A stretch of DNA of 14,734 bases, taken from NCBI GenBank assembly GCA_016935715.1, contig JAFGQJ010000196.1, positions 1-14,734 of the forward strand, given 5' to 3'. A model generated the notes under the pieces. That model saw only the letters and a list, made by a program, of their open reading frames with translations, ran no database searches and was not told the DNA's origin. Origin of the DNA: Spirochaetales bacterium. GTDB lineage: Bacteria > Spirochaetota > Spirochaetia > SZUA-6 > DRHE01. This document shows, one piece after another, positions 8,290 to 13,762 of this stretch. The position numbers and the translations under genes were made by a program. The stretch's first letter is position 1, and each line of letters starts with the position of its first letter.

Positions 8290-9297
8290 CTAAGGCAGCA
8301 CCTCTTGGATCCAGCGATCGACAACGCGCTTGCGGTTCGCTCCGGCGAAGTCGCTGTCGATCGGAAAGAGGTTGGCCTCTTTCAGCACCGCCGCCAGACC
8401 CGGTTCGACGTCTACCTCCGGGTGAGCCGGCACGAAGTTGATCTTGTACTTGGCATAGAGCTCCTGCATGTCGGGACTCGTAGCCCAGTCGATCAGCTTT
8501 TTACCCAGATCGGGATTCCTGGCGCCCTTGATCAGAGCGATCGCCTCCACGGCCGTGCCGATCCCTTCTTTGGGGAAGGACACCGCCACTTTGTAGCCTT
8601 CCTGCTGTGTCTTCAGGGCATCCACGATGAAGAAGATTCCGGCGCCCGCCTGGCCGAGACCTACGGGGATCGTTCCCCCTCCCCCGCTCTTGGTATACAC
8701 CTGGACATTCCGGCGCAGTCTCTTCAGGTAGTCGAAGGCCTTGTCCTCGTTGCGGTCGAATACCTCGATGACGGAGAAGATGCGGGTCACCGCGGTCCCC
8801 GAGGTCCGGGCATCGGCCATCTGGATCATGCCCTTGTAAGCCGGGTCGAGCAGGTCATACCAGGAAGCGGGGGGCTTCAGGTTGTGCTCGGCCAGGAACT
8901 CCTCGTTGCTCATGAACACCAGGGGATCGTCGGCGATGCCGATCCAGTAGCCGTTGGGGTCCTTGAATCGATCGGCCACCTCGTTGAACGCTCCTGGTTT
9001 GTAGGGCTCGAAGATACCTTCTTTCACGCCGGCACTGAAGGTTTCCACGGGTCCACCGAACAGGACATCGACCCGGGGATTGTTCTTTTCCGCGATCACC
9101 CGGGCCAGAGCCTCGCCCGAGGAAAAGCGCACGAAGTTCACCTTTATGCCCGTGGCTTTGGTGAATTCCTCGAACATCGGGCGCGCCCAGTTCTCCGGCC
9201 AGATCGAATAGGCGTTGAGCGCGGCCTGGGCCGAGATGCCGAACAGCGGCACGCACAACAGCAGGGCGATTACCACGAACTTTCTCAGGACAGACAT
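8290..9297 (-). CDS. Periplasmic solute-binding protein of the ABC importer (FbpA/AfuA-type fold)
   Basis: The exported receptor has 335 residues. The signal peptide is MSVLRKF plus a hydrophobic core ending at ISAQA, with cleavage before ALNAY (about residue 25). The mature protein fits the bacterial extracellular family-1/6 fold that includes ferric-iron, phosphonate and sugar-phosphate receptors: a first lobe with VDVLFGGPVE, the ASWYDLLDPAYKG segment, then SGTA. The adjacent Tyr pair that coordinates Fe3+ in FbpA-type proteins is absent; the matching segment reads GQAGAGIFFIVD. Iron is therefore unlikely and an organic anion more plausible. The start is ATG 9297 behind AGGAGG (9305-9310), seven bases upstream; an earlier in-frame start at 9330 would precede this site. 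The neighbouring catabolic genes suggest it binds their substrate. Confidence 0.88.
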   Translation of the reverse strand: MSVLRKFVVIALLLCVPLFGISAQAALNAYSIWPENWARPMFEEFTKATGIKVNFVRFSSGEALARVIAEKNNPRVDVLFGGPVETFSAGVKEGIFEPYKPGAFNEVADRFKDPNGYWIGIADDPLVFMSNEEFLAEHNLKPPASWYDLLDPAYKGMIQMADARTSGTAVTRIFSVIEVFDRNEDKAFDYLKRLRRNVQVYTKSGGGGTIPVGLGQAGAGIFFIVDALKTQQEGYKVAVSFPKEGIGTAVEAIALIKGARNPDLGKKLIDWATSPDMQELYAKYKINFVPAHPEVDVEPGLAAVLKEANLFPIDSDFAGANRKRVVDRWIQEVLP

Positions 9298-9423
9298 TGT
9301 CGGTCCTCCTTTTGGAAATTGGTTCTGCACGGCTCGACGAGCCGACGCCCAATCATAAACCCGTGGAAACGAAAAAAAAAGAACACGAATAGCGAATACT
9401 GAAAAAAAATATTCGAAGGGAGC
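9298..9423 (-). promoter_or_regulatory. Regulatory gap: candidate promoter, palindrome and CGAATA repeats upstream of the binding-protein gene
   Basis: This 126-bp gap is the longest in the minus-strand block and the most AT-rich. Reading plus-strand coordinates: CGAATA occurs at 9386-9391 and 9393-9398 as a direct repeat with 7-bp period, and inverted as TATTCG at 9410-9415. Runs of eight and nine A lie at 9402-9409 and 9372-9380. On the minus strand TATGAT (9357-9352, 5/6) is a good -10, but no good -35 exists, so the A/T tract or an activator would have to compensate. A perfect 6-bp-arm inverted repeat, CGGCTC-GAC-GAGCCG (9330-9344), begins at the predicted transcription start. It could be an operator, or an mRNA hairpin protecting the transporter transcript. 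The AT-rich arms could also act as a weak terminator. Confidence 0.45.
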
Positions 9424-10209
9424 TCATTGCTCCCACATCCCCCGGCAGTACTCCAACCCGCCGGCATCGGCGTCGCTCGGCAGGCTGATCTCCTGCGAAT
9501 ACCCCATATCCTTCAACGCCTGCACGAAGGGCAGATAATCGTAACCGTCGCCCGGACGCGGGCAAATCCGCGCTCCTTCGTAGCAGCGGGGATTGTCCAT
9601 CTGCACGTGGCCGATCAGAGGCCGAAAGGCGCGCAGCTCCGACGGGGAAAGGCCGATCGGAGCGAGCTCCCGGAGGCTGATCACCCCCGAAAGGTTTTCC
9701 ACCCTGACCTGGCTGAGGAAATCCCCCGTCTCCTTCATCGTGTTCAGGAAATTGGTCCGCCTGGGGCCGAGCGGTTCGACCAGTACCGTCATGTCGAACT
9801 GCGCCGCCGCCGCGCAGAGCAGGTACAGGAACTGCAGCACCTGGTCCCTGTTTCCGGCGGTGGCGCCTTCCACGGGAAGCACCCGGGCCCTGCCGTCGCT
9901 CCAGACCAGCTTCCTGCAGCCCAGCTCCGCCATTCTGGACACCGCGCTGTTCAGGTGCTCCGTCCAGACGTAGATGTTGAATCCTTTCTGGGTCACCCGC
10001 ACATCCGCGGGAAGCGGAACCCCGCAGACCTCGAAGGGCGGAGCGCCGTCGCGGATGCGTCGTTTCTGCTGCTGGAAGTGCGCTTCCGCCAGACTCGTGA
10101 CCAGGTCATTCACCGGATGCACGAAGTCGAACCCGGCGGAGGCGGCCTGCTCCACCTGCGACAGATCCGTAACCATCCTGCCCCACCGAACGCCCATGCG
10201 CCGCATCAC
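9424..10209 (-). CDS. Xylose-isomerase-like TIM barrel, IolO-type relative with altered metal site
   Basis: This 261-residue protein has the fold of sugar isomerases, epimerases and dehydroshikimate dehydratases. Recalled Thermotoga IolO (5-keto-L-gluconate epimerase) aligns well over the second half: VLVEPLGPRRTNFLNT (142-157), GHVQMDNPR (200-208), PGDGYDYLPF (219-228) and GYSQEISLP (236-244). The usual four metal ligands are Glu, Asp, His and Glu. Here Glu145 and His201 remain, but the Asp position reads Leu179 in GVISLREL and the last Glu reads Pro244. It may be metal-independent, use other ligands, or have changed reaction. The start is GTG 10209, or ATG 10206 directly after it; the preceding stop is 3 bp away, with GAGGT overlapping the end of the upstream gene. 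A function as dehydratase or epimerase is inference. Confidence 0.7.
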   Translation of the reverse strand: MMRRMGVRWGRMVTDLSQVEQAASAGFDFVHPVNDLVTSLAEAHFQQQKRRIRDGAPPFEVCGVPLPADVRVTQKGFNIYVWTEHLNSAVSRMAELGCRKLVWSDGRARVLPVEGATAGNRDQVLQFLYLLCAAAAQFDMTVLVEPLGPRRTNFLNTMKETGDFLSQVRVENLSGVISLRELAPIGLSPSELRAFRPLIGHVQMDNPRCYEGARICPRPGDGYDYLPFVQALKDMGYSQEISLPSDADAGGLEYCRGMWEQ

Positions 10210-10212
10210 CGC

Positions 10213-10659
10213 CTATACCTCGGTCAGGTTGACCAGGGCATCGAGGGCCAGGAGATAGCTCTTTTTGCCGAAACCGGAAATCACCCCGACGCACACGGGG
10301 GCGATCACCGACTTGTGGCGGAACTCCTCCTCCCGGGCGTACACGTTGGAGATGAACACCTCCACGCATGGAAGCAACGTGGAGCCTATGGCACTGCGCA
10401 GCGTGTAGCTGTAGTGGGCCAGAGCGCCTGCGTTGATGATGATTCCGTCGAAGCGTCCCGGCGCCTCCTGCAGGCAGTCGACGATCGCCCCCTCGCTGTT
10501 GAACTGCCTGCATTCCACGCTCACGTTCAGCTGCTCGGCGCGCTGCTGCAGACCGCGATGGATATCCTGAAGCGACCCTTCCCCGTAGATCGAGGTCTTG
10601 CGCGTCCCCAGCAGATTCAGGTTTGGCCCTGATATGACGAGAAAGCTTCTTTTCTTCAC
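10213..10659 (-). CDS. Type II dehydroquinase-like protein lacking the catalytic histidine
   Basis: This 148-residue AroQ-fold protein retains much of the active site: Asn13 (GPNLN), Arg20, Tyr25 (SIYG), Asn76 (INAG), His82, Glu100, Arg109 and Arg114. Two key positions differ. The histidine of the E-x-H-I-S-N motif is Phe102 (EVFISN; codon TTC confirmed), and the conserved Asp of the LRDA motif, which reaches into the neighbouring subunit's site, is Ser89. There is also one extra Glu in AREEEFRH. It is probably not a normal 3-dehydroquinate dehydratase. It may be a regulatory or structural partner of the adjacent intact copy, or catalyse a related reaction. The start is GTG 10659 with AGGAGA six bases upstream; the gap from the paralogue is 24 bp. 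Confidence 0.85.
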   Translation of the reverse strand: MKKRSFLVISGPNLNLLGTRKTSIYGEGSLQDIHRGLQQRAEQLNVSVECRQFNSEGAIVDCLQEAPGRFDGIIINAGALAHYSYTLRSAIGSTLLPCVEVFISNVYAREEEFRHKSVIAPVCVGVISGFGKKSYLLALDALVNLTEV

Positions 10660-10683
10660 TATCTTCTCCTTGCCCGTGCACCC

Positions 10684-11136
10684 TCAGACCAGCCAGGGGT
10701 CCAGCCTGTCCTCTATCAGCGCCCTCAAGCCCGCAATGTAGCTGAAGGCGCCGAGGCCGCAAATCTGACCCATACATACCGGTGCTATCACGGAGATGTG
10801 CCGGAAGGCTTCCCTCTTGTAGATGTTCGAGATGTGAGCTTCCACCGTGGGTACCTGGGCTGTGGCAATGGCATCGCGAAGAGCAACGGAGTAATGCGTG
10901 TAGGCCCCCGCGTTCAGCAGTATGCCGTCCACCCGTCCCCGGCACTGCTGGATGAAGGTGACCAGCTCCCCTTCGCTGTTCGACTGGTAGAACTCCACGC
11001 TCACGCCGAGCCTGCCGGCTTCCGACTCGACTGCGCTGTTGATGTCATCCAGCGTCCTGCCGCCGTAGATCCCGACTTCCCTTTTGCCCAGCATGTTGAG
11101 GTTCGGCCCGTGGATAACCGCGATGTGCTTGCTCAC
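10684..11136 (-). CDS. aroQ: Type II 3-dehydroquinate dehydratase-like enzyme, active site intact
   Basis: This 150-residue protein belongs to the type II dehydroquinase family, dodecameric enzymes that remove water from a beta-hydroxy ketone on a cyclohexane ring. The canonical residues all appear, at the same numbering as the Mycobacterium tuberculosis enzyme: Asn12, Arg19, Tyr24, Asn75, His81, Asp88, Glu99, His101, Arg108 and Arg112. Motifs are HGPNLNMLGKRE, SNSEGE, LNAGAYTHYS and AHISN. Its setting in a catabolic transporter block, beside a paralogue and with no other shikimate gene, argues for a degradative role (quinate-like or other carbocycle) rather than aromatic biosynthesis. The symbol names the family; the true substrate is unknown. 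The start is GTG 11136 with only a weak ribosome-binding site (GGCGGGA). Confidence 0.88.
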   Translation of the reverse strand: MSKHIAVIHGPNLNMLGKREVGIYGGRTLDDINSAVESEAGRLGVSVEFYQSNSEGELVTFIQQCRGRVDGILLNAGAYTHYSVALRDAIATAQVPTVEAHISNIYKREAFRHISVIAPVCMGQICGLGAFSYIAGLRALIEDRLDPWLV

Positions 11137-11211
11137 AGATCTTGTCCCGCCGCTGAGCTCAGGATGGCATGGAATCGACGTTTTTCATAGACCCCGGGCC
11201 GAAGGAATTTC

Positions 11212-11445
11212 CTATCCGCCCCCCAGGATCGGAAACACGCCGACCCTGTCTCCATCCCGAAGCTCGGCATCCGGGGCGGCTCTCTTCCCGTTGACGAAAA
11301 CGATCACCTCCTCGGCCCCCGCGATGCGCATCTGTTCGAGCAGCTGCCGCACGGTGGCCGCCCCCGTCGCTATCCGTCCCGCGCCGGCCAGATCGGGTCT
11401 CTGTTTTCGAAGCATTGCATAAAGGGAGATGCTGATCGTCTTCAA
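11212..11445 (-). CDS. MoaD/ThiS-like ubiquitin-fold sulfur carrier
   Basis: This 77-residue beta-grasp protein ends in the exposed Gly-Gly type tail of sulfur carriers (FPILGGG then TAG). Internal features fit MoaD: a KTISISLYAML first strand, the helix TVRQLLEQ, the VFVNGK hairpin and the LRDGDRVGVFP strand before the tail. In MoaD and ThiS the C-terminal Gly is adenylated by an E1-like enzyme and thiocarboxylated to donate sulfur. No E1, MoaE or other cofactor gene is in the window, so its partner is elsewhere. It could serve a molybdenum or tungsten enzyme needed by the pathway, or modify a protein. Three terminal glycines is slightly unusual. The start is TTG 11445, the only start-like codon that includes the first beta strand; the ribosome-binding site is weak. 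Confidence 0.8.
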   Translation of the reverse strand: MKTISISLYAMLRKQRPDLAGAGRIATGAATVRQLLEQMRIAGAEEVIVFVNGKRAAPDAELRDGDRVGVFPILGGG

Positions 11446-11477
11446 TTGCGTCTCATCCGCCCGCGATAGCCGGAAAT

Positions 11478-11492
11478 CCCGCCTGCCGCGGG
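11478..11492 (-). promoter_or_regulatory. Intercistronic hairpin between the M24 and MoaD-like genes
   Basis: The 62-bp gap contains the inverted repeat CCCGC-CTGCC-GCGGG, flanked by sequence that can extend the stem past a small bulge (GGA pairing with TCC). There is no run of T after it, so it is not a classical terminator. It may tune relative expression or stability of the two parts of the transcript. Confidence 0.25.
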
Positions 11493-11507
11493 TCCGTCGA
11501 GCCCGGT

Positions 11508-12668
11508 TCAGGGCATGGAGAGAAACCAGTCGCCGCCCCCCGCGGCGAGCAGCTCGCTCCCGTCCCGGGTTATCACGACCATCTCTTCTATCTTCACGTG
11601 GCCTACGTCGGTGTGCCGGAACTCCATCTCGATGGACAGCACCATTCCTTCCTGCAGCGGATCCCTGGAGTGCTCGTCGACCACCGGGTCCTCGTGATGC
11701 ACCAGGCCGATTCCATGGGCGATGAATTTACCGTATTCGCCCAGGGGGTATCCGGCGAGAAACGCATCCGCCGTTCTCTGGACGGTGCCGGCCTCCACCC
11801 CCGGCCGCAGCGTATCGAGGACCGCCTCCTCCAGATCCCGGCAGCCCTGCAGCAGCCTGTCGGCCAGACCCGAGGGCTTGCCCAGGAAGCCCATCCGGCA
11901 CAGCTCCGCGATGTAGCCGTCGAGCATCCCTCCGGCATCGATGTGAAGCGGATGGTCCGGCCTCCAGGTCCTCTTTTCCGACGGCGCTCTGAAGAAATTC
12001 GGTCCCGCGCATACCAGAGCGTAGAGGAAATGAAGCCCTCTCCTGCCAAACTCCCTGGCGACCCGGTCACGGATCTCCACGGTCGTGGCCCCGGCCCTGC
12101 CCGACGTCAGGACCGCGGCCAGAGCTTCCTGATTCTTTTCCGCTCCCTCCCGGATCCTGCGTATCTCGTCGGGCCTCTTCACGGCTCGAAGCCCGTCCAT
12201 CATGGGCACCGCATCGACGAACTGCGCATGGGGAAGCCGGTCGCGCAGCACTGTGAAGACATCCGCCGGGAGGGAGGGAAGCTCCACTGCGATGCGCACG
12301 GCATCCAGATCCTTCTGCTCCAGAAGCTCGACCGTCCTGGCTGCGGTGTACAGGCTGCCTATTCCGTCGCTCTCGTAGCACTGCCCCGGCCACACCTCCG
12401 CTTCCTGCATCACCTCCCTCTCGCCGGGCCGTCCCACGAAAAAGGAGTCCCCCAGCCCGCCGCGGGGCACTGCCAGGAAGGAGAGGTACTGCGTTCTTCT
12501 GCCGTGAGCATCCCACATGTAGAGAGGATAGTAGTAGCCGCCGGTGAGATAGCGGACGTTGTGGCGGGTGGAGGCCAGAAGCAGCTCCACCTCCGCCTCC
12601 TCCATCAGGGCGAGAAGCCTGTCCGCGTCAAAGGGGGGGTTCATGCTCGAAGCTCGTGCCGCCTGCAC
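11508..12668 (-). CDS. M24-family hydrolase (prolidase/creatinase-like)
   Basis: This 386-residue protein consists of a creatinase-type N-terminal domain (about 14-165) and a pita-bread M24 domain (about 168-380). The family hydrolyses C-N bonds: Xaa-Pro peptides, creatine, ectoine. Of the five metal ligands of M24 peptidases, Asp244 (HIDAGG), His318 (AHGIGLVHHEDP), Glu347 (LSIEMEF) and Glu361 (KIEEMV) are visible. The second Asp, normally in GYxsDxxR, is Glu255 (GYIAELCR). Metal binding may survive, but activity could be altered as in creatinase, which is metal-independent. The start is uncertain: GTG 12668 or ATG 12644, where MNPPFDADRL looks more like a natural family start; neither has a strong ribosome-binding site. 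Its place next to the creatininase-family gene suggests both act on one imported compound. Confidence 0.88.
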   Translation of the reverse strand: MQAARASSMNPPFDADRLLALMEEAEVELLLASTRHNVRYLTGGYYYPLYMWDAHGRRTQYLSFLAVPRGGLGDSFFVGRPGEREVMQEAEVWPGQCYESDGIGSLYTAARTVELLEQKDLDAVRIAVELPSLPADVFTVLRDRLPHAQFVDAVPMMDGLRAVKRPDEIRRIREGAEKNQEALAAVLTSGRAGATTVEIRDRVAREFGRRGLHFLYALVCAGPNFFRAPSEKRTWRPDHPLHIDAGGMLDGYIAELCRMGFLGKPSGLADRLLQGCRDLEEAVLDTLRPGVEAGTVQRTADAFLAGYPLGEYGKFIAHGIGLVHHEDPVVDEHSRDPLQEGMVLSIEMEFRHTDVGHVKIEEMVVITRDGSELLAAGGGDWFLSMP

Positions 12669-12693
12669 CGGCCGTGCATCCCCATGCCCGGCA

Positions 12694-13725
12694 TCAAGGC
12701 TCGAAGAGGCATTTCACCGTTTCCTTGTGCTTGAACGCTTCGAAAGCCTCGGGGGCCTGCTCCAAAGTGAACCTCTTGGTCACCAGAGCCTGTCCCGACA
12801 CCTTGCCGGAGGCAAGCCACTGAATCGAGCGGATGAAGTGTCTCTGCAGAAACGCCACGTCGCCGTAGAGCGTTACTCCGCTGCGGATCAGGACGAGGGG
12901 CTTGAAATTCGATTCGGGATAGAGCCCGAAACAGGAGATGCGTCCCCGGGCTGCGGCCATGTCGAGGAGAAAGTCCCAGACCCTGGGGGAGCTTGCCGTC
13001 TCGATCACGATATCCGCGCCTCGACCGGCGGTGATGTCCCGCACGGCCTCGACCGGATCCTGCGTGCTCGCGTTTACGATATCGGTCGCCCCCAGTTTTT
13101 CCGCGATCCCGAACCTGATCTTGTCGACATCCAGCCCCACCACGATCAGCCTGGAAGCGCCGGCGGCAGCGAGGGCCTGCAGATGCAGCAGGCCCACCGT
13201 CCCGGGTCCCACGATAACGGCGCTTTCGCCGATCCCCGGCTGTACGTGCTCGATGGATCGCACCACCAGGCTCAGCGGTTCCAGCAGGGCGGCATCGGCG
13301 AACTGCACGTTGTCCGGCAATGCATGAACCAGGTCCGCGGAAATCACCATATATTCGGCGAAGGTGCCGTCATAGGTGATGCCGATGTGGTTCCAATCGG
13401 TGCACATGTTCTTGTTGCCCGTTCTGCAGTTGTAGCACTTGCCGCAGCCGCCCAGCGCCTCGAAGCCTACCCGCTGCCCGACCTCCAGCGTGTCCACCTG
13501 CCCTCCCACTTCGGCGATGAGGCCCGCTGCCTCGTGGCCCATGATCATCGGTATGGGCACGGGTTTTCGTCCCTTGTACGTTCCCTCCAGAATCGACATG
13601 TCCGTATAGCAGAGTCCGGTCGCCTTGATCTGAACAAGGACCTCCCCCGGATTCGGCTTGGGCACCGGCACCTCCCTGACCGCAAATGATCCGGGCTTCT
13701 CGTCGGTCTTGATTATCGCTTTCAA
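12694..13725 (-). CDS. Zn-dependent medium-chain dehydrogenase (sorbitol/threonine dehydrogenase type, IolM-like role)
   Basis: This 343-residue NAD(P)-dependent polyol or alcohol dehydrogenase has catalytic-zinc residues Cys39 (GLCYTD), His64/Glu65 (GHEAAG) and Glu149. Structural-zinc cysteines are 94, 97, 100 and 108 in CGKCYNCRTGNKNMC. The nucleotide-binding fold shows GPGTVG (173-178), with Asp199 after the second strand, suggesting NAD. The start is TTG 13725, with AGGAGGA five bases upstream and KAIIK directly following. An open frame continues upstream to 13803, but it overlaps the preceding gene and lacks family-like sequence. In Thermotoga a Zn dehydrogenase (IolM) adjoins the creatininase-like IolN and oxidises scyllo-inosose; the same adjacency here suggests oxidation of a ring hydroxyl. 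The substrate is not determined. Confidence 0.92.
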   Translation of the reverse strand: MKAIIKTDEKPGSFAVREVPVPKPNPGEVLVQIKATGLCYTDMSILEGTYKGRKPVPIPMIMGHEAAGLIAEVGGQVDTLEVGQRVGFEALGGCGKCYNCRTGNKNMCTDWNHIGITYDGTFAEYMVISADLVHALPDNVQFADAALLEPLSLVVRSIEHVQPGIGESAVIVGPGTVGLLHLQALAAAGASRLIVVGLDVDKIRFGIAEKLGATDIVNASTQDPVEAVRDITAGRGADIVIETASSPRVWDFLLDMAAARGRISCFGLYPESNFKPLVLIRSGVTLYGDVAFLQRHFIRSIQWLASGKVSGQALVTKRFTLEQAPEAFEAFKHKETVKCLFEP

Positions 13726-13762
13726 TGGGTTCCTCCTCGTTTTCACGAAACGGGCCTGCCCC

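Noticed and set aside
5427..9297. Ferric iron or spermidine importer annotation
   Set aside because: The ATPase and permease are generic for this class, and the binding protein lacks the iron-binding Tyr pair; nothing supports polyamine binding.
7768..9402. Long plus-strand open frame opposite the permease and binding-protein genes
   Set aside because: It is antisense to genes with clear motifs and ribosome-binding sites; it is a codon-bias shadow.
10213..11136. Shikimate-pathway biosynthesis locus
   Set aside because: Two AroQ-like copies, one missing catalytic residues, sit in a transporter-linked catabolic block with no other aro gene.
11159..11188. Nine-codon reading frame upstream of the first AroQ-like gene, possible leader peptide
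   Set aside because: No runs of regulatory codons and no alternative hairpins are evident; a frame this short is expected by chance. A nearby CTGAGCTCAG palindrome (11153-11162) is also likely incidental.
9427..12734. Long plus-strand open frames opposite the TIM-barrel, AroQ-like and M24 genes
   Set aside because: They are His/Gln/Arg-rich shadows with no recognisable domain, while the minus-strand proteins have conserved active-site motifs.
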